Shown here in pieces: positions 54,898-62,530 of a stretch of 64,000 bases of DNA (the stretch's first letter is position 1; each line of letters starts with the position of its first letter). The DNA comes from Viridibacillus sp050279675 (GTDB lineage: Bacteria; Bacillota; Bacilli; Bacillales_A; Planococcaceae): assembly GCF_050279675.1 (NCBI RefSeq), contig NZ_JBNNUK010000001.1, positions 186,001 to 250,000 of the forward strand, in the 5' to 3' direction. The notes under the pieces are model-generated. The model was not told the origin of the DNA. It saw only the letters and a list, made by a program, of their open reading frames with translations, and ran no database searches. Position numbers and translations under genes: made by a program.

Positions 54898-55771
54898 AAC
54901 TATAAGTCGCCATTTCCGTGAAAGTATTAAATCGATTGGTCGTAATAGCTGGATGACAGTCGCTTCTGTCTCAGCAGTAACGGTCACACTATTAATAGTT
55001 GGCGTATTTATCATGATAATGATGAACTTAAATAAAGTTGCAACAGATTTAGAAAATGATGTCGAAATTAAAGTACTTATTGATTTAGAAGCGGATCAAA
55101 AAGCTGAAGATGCTTTACAGAAACAAATTAAAGAATTATCAAGTGTAGATTCTTTCAAGTATTCAACAAAAGAGGAAGAACTTAAACATCTTGTGAAAGA
55201 TTTTGGAGAAGACTTAAGCCTATTTAAACAGAGTAATCCGTTACGCAACGTTATCTATGTAAAGGCTAGTGACCCGCAGAAAACGGCAACAGTAGCCGAA
55301 GAGATAGACAAGCTCGATAATACATATGAGGTATTATACGGTAAAGGTAAGATTGAAAAGCTATTTAACTTTTTAAATATTAGTCGAAACGTAGGTATTG
55401 GTTTAATCGTAGCGTTGCTATTTACAGCAATGTTCCTAATCTCTAATACAATTAAAATCACAATTGTAGCAAGAAGAAAAGAAATAGAAATTATGAAATT
55501 AGTAGGTGCAACTAACTGGTTTGTACGTATACCGTTTATTCTAGAAGGTATGTGGTTAGGCCTATTAGGTTCTATCATTCCTATTACGGTTGTAACAATT
55601 TCATATGTGAAATTACATAGTGTATTGCAACCGAAATTACAAGGTGAAATGTTCCAGCTGTTAGATGTCACACCATTTATTATCCAAGTAGATTTATTAA
55701 TTTTAGTAATGGGTGTATTTATTGGTGTTTGGGGAAGTTTCATGTCTGTACGTAAATTCTTAAAAGTATAA
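54887..55771 (+). CDS. ftsX: FtsX membrane subunit of the FtsEX complex
   Basis: A 294-aa membrane protein with four helices: one near residues 22-45, an extracellular domain of about 120 residues, then three C-terminal helices. The cytoplasmic loop VARRKEIEIMKLVGATNWFVRIPF is the FtsE-coupling motif. ATG at 54887 lies 11 nt after GGAGG and overlaps ftsE; the frame from 54854 is too deep inside ftsE. Its external partner is probably the next gene. Confidence 0.96.
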   Translation: MKSRTISRHFRESIKSIGRNSWMTVASVSAVTVTLLIVGVFIMIMMNLNKVATDLENDVEIKVLIDLEADQKAEDALQKQIKELSSVDSFKYSTKEEELKHLVKDFGEDLSLFKQSNPLRNVIYVKASDPQKTATVAEEIDKLDNTYEVLYGKGKIEKLFNFLNISRNVGIGLIVALLFTAMFLISNTIKITIVARRKEIEIMKLVGATNWFVRIPFILEGMWLGLLGSIIPITVVTISYVKLHSVLQPKLQGEMFQLLDVTPFIIQVDLLILVMGVFIGVWGSFMSVRKFLKV

Positions 55772-55811
55772 GTAATCGATATATATTAATAGAAAAAGAG
55801 GGGGTTATTAG

Positions 55812-57104
55812 TTGAAAAAGCAGTTTAAAAATATTTTATATGTCATTACAGCTACAGTATCTTTATCATTGGTTGTTCAACCAATAGCGAATGCTGAATC
55901 TCTTAATGATTTAAAGTCTAAACAGCAAGAATTAGATCAAAAAAAATCGAAACTGAATTCCAACATAAATGAAAAATCAAATAAGATTAAGTACAACAAA
56001 TCAAAGCAAGAGAAAATCAACAAACAAATCCAAAAGCTTGATAACAAGATTATCAAAACGGATGAGAAAATTAGTGTTGTAAAATCGACAATTGCTCAAA
56101 CAACGAGTGAAATTGAGGACTTACAAACTTCTATCAAAGATTTAGAGACGAAAATTGCAGAACGTGATGCATTATTGCAAGAACGTGCGCGTGCCATTCA
56201 AGAAGGTGGCGGTTCAATTAATTATGTTGACGTTCTATTCGGTGCTAGTAGTTTTGTAGATTTAATTGACCGTTTTTCTGCAGTAAACACTTTGTTAGAT
56301 GCAGATCGTAAAATTTTGCAAGAACAAGCAGATGATAAAAAAAGCTTAGAAGAGCAACAGAAGAAACTTGAAGAAAAACGTAAAAAACAAATTGACAATC
56401 GTGATCGATTAGAAGATCTTAAGAAATCTTTGGACTCACAAAAATCAAGTAAGAATAAGTTGATTGATGATCTAGAGCGTGAGCAATCAAAGCTGAAATC
56501 TCAAAAGAAATCACTTCAAAAAGAGTATTCTGAAGCGATTAAAGTAAGTAAAAAAGTTCAGAAAGAAATTCAAAGTGAGCAAGCGCGTTTAGCTGAACGA
56601 GCACGTAAAGAAGCTGCAGCGAAAGCAAAAGCGAAATCTAAATCAGCAAATGTTTCAAATGTTGGAGAATCAGATAATATTCCAACTGTTTCTAGTGGTA
56701 CTTGGACAAGACCTACAACTGGTACTGTTACATCTAATTTTGGCTGGCGTGATATAGGCTCAGGTCCAGAAATTGATTATGGTATCGATATTGCAAATAG
56801 TGTAGGTACGCCAATCGTAGCAGCAGCTGATGGAGTAGTCTTCCGTGCAAGCCCTCTATCTACATACGGTAATGTAATTATGATCACTCACTCAATTGAG
56901 GGGGAAACTTTTACAACTGTATATGCTCACTTAAGTGGCTATAAAGCAAAAGCTGGACAATCTGTTTCTAAAGGTGAAGTAATCGGTTATATGGGACAAA
57001 CGGGTCGTGCATTCGGAAGTCACTTACATTTCGAACTTCATACAACAGCTTGGCAAGGGCAAAAAGTTGGGGCAGTTGACCCACGTCGTTATATTTCATT
57101 CTAA
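55812..57104 (+). CDS. Coiled-coil protein with a LytM/M23-like domain, FtsEX-linked (EnvC/PcsB-like)
   Basis: A 430-aa secreted protein: signal peptide (about 1-28), a long coiled coil (about 30-270) of the type that docks to FtsX, a Ser/Ala/Lys linker, and a C-terminal peptidase M23-like domain (about 295-430). The HxH motif is present (His404-Leu-His406 in GSHLHFELH), but the first zinc ligand His of HxGxD is replaced by Asp322 (DYGID, Asp326 kept). This suggests weakened or absent endopeptidase activity, as in EnvC/NlpD-type activators, though Asp could still bind metal. In B. subtilis the FtsEX partner is CwlO (NlpC/P60) instead. Start TTG after GAGGGGG. Confidence 0.88.
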   Translation: MKKQFKNILYVITATVSLSLVVQPIANAESLNDLKSKQQELDQKKSKLNSNINEKSNKIKYNKSKQEKINKQIQKLDNKIIKTDEKISVVKSTIAQTTSEIEDLQTSIKDLETKIAERDALLQERARAIQEGGGSINYVDVLFGASSFVDLIDRFSAVNTLLDADRKILQEQADDKKSLEEQQKKLEEKRKKQIDNRDRLEDLKKSLDSQKSSKNKLIDDLEREQSKLKSQKKSLQKEYSEAIKVSKKVQKEIQSEQARLAERARKEAAAKAKAKSKSANVSNVGESDNIPTVSSGTWTRPTTGTVTSNFGWRDIGSGPEIDYGIDIANSVGTPIVAAADGVVFRASPLSTYGNVIMITHSIEGETFTTVYAHLSGYKAKAGQSVSKGEVIGYMGQTGRAFGSHLHFELHTTAWQGQKVGAVDPRRYISF

Positions 57105-57117
57105 TCAGATTTAATAG

Positions 57118-57166
57118 AAGTCGTCTGGAAATCGGTAAATTCACCGACTACAGGCGACTTTTCTTC
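57118..57166 (+). terminator. Terminator of the ftsEX-M23 unit
   Basis: AAGTCG(T)CTG...TCGGT pairs with ACCGA...CAG(G)CGACTT, followed by TTCTTC. Confidence 0.8.
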
Positions 57167-57308
57167 TAGGGAATAAAAATTTTTTTAATAGAGCTTTATA
57201 TTGTAAAAATCAGTCCAGCCATCAATTAGTAAAATAAAAATCTTGTATTCTACCATGACACCCATTAATATACGGTGTAGGGTATATTAATGAGAGTAGG
57301 TGTGAACT

Positions 57309-57965
57309 TTGCCAGTGACAGAATGGTATACTATACGCGGAGTGACATTTCCGACATCATGGGTTTCGGTTCTGATCGCGTTTACTTTGGCGGGAATTAT
57401 TCTATGGTGGCGTTATGGTAAAAAAGATGCGAGTGTATATGCGGATCATGCTATATTTTTCATTTTAGTTTGGAAGTTTAGTGTGATTGTCACAGATTTG
57501 CCGTTGGTAATAAAACAGCCTTTAATTATACTATTTTTTAACGGTGGGACGGTGGGCTTTTACATAGCGATAGTTGCTACTTGTAGTTCTATATTCCGTC
57601 AATTGAAAAAGAATGCATTTGCAGCTTCTCAATTACGTACATTAACAATGGCTATTATTTTAACGCAAAGCGTGTATCAAATTGCAATGGCCATGCAAAA
57701 TGATGGTCTCACTTGGCAAAGGTGGCTAACGGTTATAGCATTTATCATTTGGTTACTAATAGCGATATTAAATGGTCTCAATCAGGATGTTTGGCGTAAG
57801 CAACTCATCATTTTATTTAGCTTATCGCATATAATTATCGCATTATTACAACCTGGTGGTTTTTGGCAAAAATCATTAATGATAACTTTCATATTTAGTT
57901 TGTTTGTGTTATTTGTCCATTTCTTAAAAGATAACAGTCGTAAACAGATGGAGGCTTCCTCATGA
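57309..57965 (+). CDS. Uncharacterised polytopic membrane protein coupled to a TlpA-like thioredoxin
   Basis: A 218-aa protein with about six or seven hydrophobic segments. I do not recognise the family; the fold might be Lgt- or DoxX-like, but no catalytic signature is visible. The start is TTG 6 nt after AGTAGGTG. It overlaps the following thioredoxin gene by 4 bp, so it probably serves as its membrane partner, for instance as an electron donor or substrate site. It has no cysteines arranged like CcdA, so it is not an obvious disulfide reductase. Confidence 0.75.
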   Translation: MPVTEWYTIRGVTFPTSWVSVLIAFTLAGIILWWRYGKKDASVYADHAIFFILVWKFSVIVTDLPLVIKQPLIILFFNGGTVGFYIAIVATCSSIFRQLKKNAFAASQLRTLTMAIILTQSVYQIAMAMQNDGLTWQRWLTVIAFIIWLLIAILNGLNQDVWRKQLIILFSLSHIIIALLQPGGFWQKSLMITFIFSLFVLFVHFLKDNSRKQMEASS

Positions 57966-58537
57966 AGAAAAAAATATTTGCGTTGCTAATAATTGCAGCG
58001 ATGATTGGAATTGCTGTTACTAATTTTGTGAAAACAAAAGTTGCTGAAGAGCAAAAAGTGGATACGAGAGCAACAATTGTTGAAGACACATTAGGTGTTA
58101 AAAGTGGCTTAGCTATTGGTGAGGTGGCACCAGATTTTGAATTAGAAACGTTAGAAGGAAAAAAAGTAAAGCTATCTGATTTTCAAGGGAAAAAAGTTAT
58201 ATTAAATTTTTGGGCATCTTGGTGTCCTCCGTGTAAAGCAGAAATTCCTCATATGCAAAAGTATTACGAAAAATTTGCAAAAGAAGATAATTTTGAAATC
58301 GTGGCAGTGAACTTAACAAGTCAAAATGAAACAGTAAAGTATGTGAAAAAATTTGTGAAAACATATGAGATGACTTTCCCGGTGTTATTAGATACTAAGG
58401 GAGAACAAATGAGAACATATGAAATTTACACGATTCCAACTACTTATTTCCTTGATACGAAAGGAATCATTCAGAAGAAGGTAATTGGTCCTGTCGATCA
58501 GGAGAGTATGCGAGAAAGTGTAAAAGCATTAAATTAA
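57962..58537 (+). CDS. Membrane-anchored TlpA/ResA-like thiol-disulfide oxidoreductase
   Basis: A 191-aa protein with an N-terminal membrane anchor (about 4-22) and an extracytoplasmic thioredoxin-fold domain of the AhpC/TSA-TlpA type: APDFELETLEGKKVKLSDFQGK, catalytic NFWASWCPPCKAEIPHM (CPPC near residue 90) and the cis-proline segment YTIPTTYFLDTKG. It resembles ResA, which reduces apocytochrome c, but no cytochrome biogenesis genes are next to it. Coupled to the upstream membrane gene. Confidence 0.92.
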   Translation: MKKKIFALLIIAAMIGIAVTNFVKTKVAEEQKVDTRATIVEDTLGVKSGLAIGEVAPDFELETLEGKKVKLSDFQGKKVILNFWASWCPPCKAEIPHMQKYYEKFAKEDNFEIVAVNLTSQNETVKYVKKFVKTYEMTFPVLLDTKGEQMRTYEIYTIPTTYFLDTKGIIQKKVIGPVDQESMRESVKALN

Positions 58538-58614
58538 TAAAGAAAAATCCACTTTTTGATAGTGTTAATCCTAAGAAATCATTCATAAACTGAATGGATA
58601 TGAAAGGGGTAGAC

Positions 58615-60048
58615 ATGATGCGGAAACGTTGGATTTTTCTTTTTTTTATAGTATTGCTAGGAGCTACAGGAATGTATGCAGTATCAAAAATGCAAGGAGC
58701 GGAACCATCAAGTGCAAAAGTGAGTAAACTAGAAAAAATTGATGAAGCTTTTAAACTAATAAGAAAAGAATCGGTGCATGAGACTTCTGAGGAACAGTTA
58801 GTCGAAGGGGCAATTAAAGGAATGGCGAGTTCACTGGGTGACCCATATAGCACTTATTACACAAAAGAAGAAGCTAGAATGCATAAGGAATCGCTGTCTG
58901 ATTCCCGTGTTGGTATTGGCGCTGAAATTACAGCAAGTGATGGCAAATTTATTATTGTTTCACCTGTTAAGGCATCTCCAGCAGAAAAAGCAGGATTGAA
59001 ACCCTATGATGAAATTGTACAAGTAAATAAGGAACGATTAGAAGGTAAATCCATGGCACAGCTTTTAGCTCTTATTCAAGGAGAAGAGGGTACAACGATA
59101 AAAATGACTATATTCAGACCATCAGAAGACCGTCATATTGAGGTTTCAATGACAAGATCCGCAATTTCCATGGAAACGGTTCATAGTGAAATTTTACAAG
59201 CTGATGATCAGCTAATCGGATATGTATCTATTTCACTTTTTGGTGAAAAAACTGCAGAAGAATGGCAAAAGCATACGTCTTCTTTAATGAAACAAAAAAT
59301 CTCAGGTCTTATTATTGATGTGCGTAGTAATCCAGGTGGCTATTTACGAAGTGTTGAGCAAGTTATAGCAAGTGTTGTAAAACCAGGCTCTACATATGCT
59401 TTTATGCAAAATGCCAAGGGTGAGCTTGAGCCGTTAGTAACTGATGAAAAGAAAAACAAATTAAATTTTGATGCGCAATTAAAATCGTTGCCTATCGTAT
59501 TACTTCAAGATGAAGGAAGTGCTTCTGCAAGTGAAGTTTTAAGTGGAGCATTAAAAGAATTAGATCGTGCTACTATAGCAGGTGTAAAAAGTTTTGGAAA
59601 AGGCACAGTACAAGAAACTTGGCCATTGTTAAATGGTGGAGAATTAAAGTTATCAACGCATAAATGGCTTACACCAAATAAGAAATGGATTCACGGTAAA
59701 GGAATAGAAGCAACTTTACATGTAGAACAGGATGATTTATATCATATGGAATTGCCGCCATTAACAGGCAGCTTTGAAGAAGGAGATTTCAATGAGCAGG
59801 TAAGATATGTACAAGAAGTATTATCGAAAATGGACTATAAATTAGAACGAACAGATGGCTATTTTGATCGCCAAACAGCTGAAGCAGTTCTGTTATATAG
59901 AAAGACAAAGAAATTAGCACAAGAACCTATTGTTAATGAAGCATTCTTTTCAGCATTACATAAAGAAATGGTAGAATATAAGGGTAGCAATGAAAATGAT
60001 CATCAATTACAAATGGCTATCGGGTATATGCTGAAAAAATTAAAATGA
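58615..60048 (+). CDS. ctpB: CtpB-type C-terminal processing peptidase (S41)
   Basis: A 477-aa secreted serine peptidase: N-terminal membrane/signal segment (about 4-23), PDZ domain (about 95-180: PAEKAGLKPYDEIVQVN), S41 catalytic domain with Ser in DEGSASASEVLSGAL and Lys in SFGKGTVQ, and a C-terminal peptidoglycan-binding-type domain (NEQVRYVQEVLSKMDY...YFDRQTAEAVLLYRK). In Bacillus, CtpB cleaves SpoIVFA to time sigma-K activation in sporulation. ATG at 58615 follows AAAGGGG; the next ATG at 58618 is equally possible. The frame from 58594 is rejected. Confidence 0.93.
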   Translation: MMRKRWIFLFFIVLLGATGMYAVSKMQGAEPSSAKVSKLEKIDEAFKLIRKESVHETSEEQLVEGAIKGMASSLGDPYSTYYTKEEARMHKESLSDSRVGIGAEITASDGKFIIVSPVKASPAEKAGLKPYDEIVQVNKERLEGKSMAQLLALIQGEEGTTIKMTIFRPSEDRHIEVSMTRSAISMETVHSEILQADDQLIGYVSISLFGEKTAEEWQKHTSSLMKQKISGLIIDVRSNPGGYLRSVEQVIASVVKPGSTYAFMQNAKGELEPLVTDEKKNKLNFDAQLKSLPIVLLQDEGSASASEVLSGALKELDRATIAGVKSFGKGTVQETWPLLNGGELKLSTHKWLTPNKKWIHGKGIEATLHVEQDDLYHMELPPLTGSFEEGDFNEQVRYVQEVLSKMDYKLERTDGYFDRQTAEAVLLYRKTKKLAQEPIVNEAFFSALHKEMVEYKGSNENDHQLQMAIGYMLKKLK

Positions 60049-60270
60049 TGAATTAACAAGCAATTTGTTTGTTAAAAGTAACTAAAAAAAGGTGTAGTCT
60101 TATAATTTTGAGAAATGGCAACGTCTTTACAAGCTTTTTTCTGATATGCCACCCAAAATAGGCTCTAATATTGAAATTTAATCCAAATACCACTACGTTT
60201 TCAAACAGTCGTTTGATACAATTAATAAATAGACAAACTACTAGATACACTACGGAAGGTGATACGGAAA

Positions 60271-61440
60271 ATGTACTTAGATATTATAGTTGAGCTGGTT
60301 AAAGGCATTGGCCGTTTCTTTTTAAATCCAATTCTATACATTGCCATTATTTTTGCCATATTAATAGGCTATCGACGCGTAATTACAGAGCGTAAATCAT
60401 TCAACACAAGGATTCGATGGGGCTGGACAGAAACGCTTTTCTTGTTAAAGGACGGATGGCTATTAGCACTCGGCATATCGATAGTAAGCATTGCAATTGG
60501 ATTAGTTGTACCATTTGAATACTTAGTGTTATTCAGTTGCGCAAGTATCCTTTGTATTTTAACTTTTTATTATTATACAGCTTCAGCGGTTTATCCTTTC
60601 GCTATAGCTTTCGGTGTTATTTGGTATTTATATGCGAATGACAAGTCTTTTGATTTTTTAGGGTGGACATTTCCTGGAGAACCGATGGACTTAGGGTTAT
60701 ATGTAGTGATACCAGCGTTTATCGGTTTACTCTTATTAGCAGAAGGTATACTTGTTTATAAGCACGCATCGAATTTTGCTTCACCTAGATTAGAAAAGTC
60801 TGATCGAGGTATGCAGGCCACTACATATTTAGTAAAACGATTGTGGCTATTACCGATTTTCTTTGTTATTCCTGGTGGATTAATTCAAGAATATATCCCA
60901 TTTTGGCCAAAATTTACGATGTCCAATTCTACGTTTTCAATAATATTAGTACCAGTTGTGATTGGCTTTCAGCAGCGCACACGTAAAACATTGCCTGTTC
61001 AATTTTATCCTCGAATGGGGAGAACAATTATCTTACTAGCTCTAATTGTGTTAATAGCAGCAGGTATTGCTTACAAGGTAAATGTTCTTGGCTTTATCGC
61101 TGTTTGTATCGCTGTATGTGGGCGTGTGCTAATTTCGATTATATATGCTTGGACTGAGCGAAATGCAGGCTATGCGGTAACGCCACACAATTCTGGTGTG
61201 GTCATAGCTGCTGTCTTACCAGGATCTCCTGCACAGGCAATGGGGTTACAGGTGGGGGAATGTATCCGTAAGGTGAATGGTATTGAAGTGCAAAAAGAAG
61301 AAGAATTATATGAAGCGTTGCAAATAAATGCCGCACATTGTCGTATCGAAGTATTAAATCATGAAGGCGAAGTTCGCCTGCGACAACATGTTATTCATCG
61401 ACATGATCATTATAAAATCGGTCTACTCGTCGTAAGATAA
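60271..61440 (+). CDS. minJ: MinJ-like PDZ membrane protein
   Basis: A 389-aa protein with about eight membrane helices followed by a C-terminal PDZ domain (about 300-389: GVVIAAVLPGSPAQAMGLQVGECIRKVNGIEVQ). The layout and place after ctpB match MinJ (YvjD), which bridges DivIVA and MinD to keep division at midcell. swrA, between them in B. subtilis, is absent. ATG at 60271, after GGAAGG, is preferred over GTG 60259, which lies in that site. The MinJ role is inferred from architecture and synteny. Confidence 0.85.
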   Translation: MYLDIIVELVKGIGRFFLNPILYIAIIFAILIGYRRVITERKSFNTRIRWGWTETLFLLKDGWLLALGISIVSIAIGLVVPFEYLVLFSCASILCILTFYYYTASAVYPFAIAFGVIWYLYANDKSFDFLGWTFPGEPMDLGLYVVIPAFIGLLLLAEGILVYKHASNFASPRLEKSDRGMQATTYLVKRLWLLPIFFVIPGGLIQEYIPFWPKFTMSNSTFSIILVPVVIGFQQRTRKTLPVQFYPRMGRTIILLALIVLIAAGIAYKVNVLGFIAVCIAVCGRVLISIIYAWTERNAGYAVTPHNSGVVIAAVLPGSPAQAMGLQVGECIRKVNGIEVQKEEELYEALQINAAHCRIEVLNHEGEVRLRQHVIHRHDHYKIGLLVVR

Positions 61441-61459
61441 AGGAGAAAATATAGTATCT

Positions 61460-61690
61460 ATGGTTACTAAAGTAATTTTAGCGCTGTTCATTCCAGGATT
61501 ACTCGTCGTATTATTTACACGCATCACATTCAGTCATTATGTAGCTTTAGTGTTATCTGTAGCGCTTATTGCAGCTTCAGTTTATGCTGGTTTTACACAT
61601 ACAACTTTTTTATATGTTATTGATGCGCTATCATTAACAGTTGGCTTCTGGTATGCCACACGTATGGTGAATCACAATAAAGAGCAATAA
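61460..61690 (+). CDS. csbA: CsbA-like small membrane protein (DUF2198)
   Basis: A 76-aa protein with three hydrophobic segments: VTKVILALFIPGLLVVLFTRITFSHYVALVLSVALI then FLYVIDALSLTVGFWYATRM. Length and text match CsbA as I know it, a sigma-B-controlled protein of unknown function in B. subtilis. Nineteen bp after the minJ-like gene, so probably co-transcribed; AAAGGAG is somewhat far (about 14 nt) from the ATG. In B. subtilis csbA precedes uvrB; here uvrBA has moved. Confidence 0.82.
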   Translation: MVTKVILALFIPGLLVVLFTRITFSHYVALVLSVALIAASVYAGFTHTTFLYVIDALSLTVGFWYATRMVNHNKEQ

Positions 61691-61702
61691 AAATACAAAA
61701 AG

Positions 61703-61740
61703 AAAGCCCGATATGTCGAATGAGACAATCGGGCTTTTGC
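61703..61740 (+). terminator. Terminator of ctpB-minJ-csbA, bidirectional
   Basis: AAAGCCCGAT pairs with ATCGGGCTTT; its apex is one copy of the mini-hairpin of the array that follows (TGTC-GAATGA-GACA). Confidence 0.9.
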
Positions 61741-61919
61741 TTTGCCAGGAAATGACCTGAATGGAGTGTGAGCTAAGAATGAGTAATATTAATAAATATA
61801 TTGCTCGAATGAGAGCGGAAAGAATAGTTGTTACAAATGAGTAACAAATGATATGACTGTACTCGAATGAGAGTGAATGATTAGATTTTCTCGCAAATGG
61901 GCGATACTCAAATAAGAGT
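61714..61919. repeat. Array of eight mini-hairpins with a constant hexaloop and varying stems
   Basis: Hexaloops RAATGA (variants AAATGG, AAATAA) occur at 61718, 61750, 61777, 61807, 61835, 61865, 61895 and 61910, mostly 27-32 nt apart. Seven are flanked by fully complementary stems of different sequence: TGTC/GACA, CAGG/CCTG, GCTC/GAGC, TTGTTAC/GTAACAA, ACTC/GAGT, TCGC/GCGA, ACTC/GAGT. The third (CTAA/GTAA) is broken. On the minus strand the loop reads TCATTY. No coding frame is supported across it. Confidence 0.7.
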
Positions 61920-61961
61920 TTCTTAGCAGACAATTGATATCATCAACTTTCTTTATTGAAC

Positions 61962-62137
61962 GAAAAGAGCCTATTGCTCCTTTACCAGAAAGAAAACAAT
62001 AGGCTCTCAAATATATACGAACCATCTCGTTCTCATCTTTCAAGCAAATAATGCTTGTAGGAATTGGCACAGTGTTCATACATGAATCTGTTGCCGAGAC
62101 TTCATAGGGCCTGTCCCTCAGTCTCTCTGGATAAGAA
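61962..62137 (-). ncRNA. SAM-I (S-box) riboswitch with terminator, no gene downstream
   Basis: On the minus strand the S-box landmarks appear in order: TCTTATC (P1 5' side), AGAG, GAGGGAC, GGCCCTATGAAG, CTCGGCAAC, GTGCCAATTCC, then GAAAGATGAGA (P1 3' side). The aptamer spans 62137 to about 62031. An 11-bp terminator stem AGAGCCTATTG/CAATAGGCTCT (61966-62007) with TTTT forms the expression platform. The class normally turns off methionine, cysteine or SAM genes when SAM is high. Here the minus strand downstream has no real gene; the next gene, csbA, is convergent. Confidence 0.93.
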
Positions 62138-62176
62138 AGTGATAATACTATGTAATTGTTGTAAGAATTATATATT

Positions 62177-62205
62177 ACTATATACTTCATTGAAAGAAAA
62201 GTCAA
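62177..62205 (-). promoter_or_regulatory. Strong sigma-A promoter of the SAM-I riboswitch RNA
   Basis: TTGACT, exactly 17 bp, TATAGT on the minus strand, about 40 bp before the aptamer. It starts after the azlD stop codon, so the riboswitch is transcribed independently. Confidence 0.8.
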
Positions 62206-62221
62206 ATAATTTTGAAAGAAA

Positions 62222-62530
62222 TTAAAAAAACAAATTGTAAATTGATAAAATAGCAATGGCACCAATTACAACGATGATCACATTAGCGGTTGCGAATGCG
62301 ATTGTAAAAGCAGTTACAGTTCCAACTAAACCGAACAATATATCGCCTTCTTTAATCAACAATATTGCCGGGAAGATCATTGCGCCTAAGATTGCGTAAG
62401 GAATATTTTGTAAAATGCCAGAAATAATAGGGGGTAATTCTTTCCCTTCTAAGAATGTTAACGGAATTGCGCGTGGAATATACGTCACAAGTGCCATACC
62501 AATAAGCATCCACCAGTACCAAGAACCCAT
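62222..62530 (-). CDS. azlD: AzlD-type branched-chain amino acid transport subunit
   Basis: A 102-aa membrane protein with about four helices: YIPRAIPLTFLEGKELPPIISGILQNIPYAILGAMIFPAIL is the family signature. With AzlC it forms an exporter-like complex for branched-chain amino acids or their analogues. The ATG overlaps the azlC stop by one base; AAAGGAGG lies inside the azlC end, so the two are coupled. Confidence 0.92.
   Translation of the reverse strand: MGSWYWWMLIGMALVTYIPRAIPLTFLEGKELPPIISGILQNIPYAILGAMIFPAILLIKEGDILFGLVGTVTAFTIAFATANVIIVVIGAIAILSIYNLFF

Noticed and set aside
61714..61919. CRISPR array
   Set aside because: Only six bases are constant, the flanking stems differ in each copy, spacing is 27-32 nt, and no cas genes are near.
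61634..61933. 99-aa minus-strand frame downstream of the SAM riboswitch
   Set aside because: It begins with TTG without a ribosome site, runs through the hairpin array and the csbA terminator, and overlaps the 3' end of csbA. Its hydrophobic text comes from the T-rich strand, so it does not rescue the riboswitch as a normal gene regulator.
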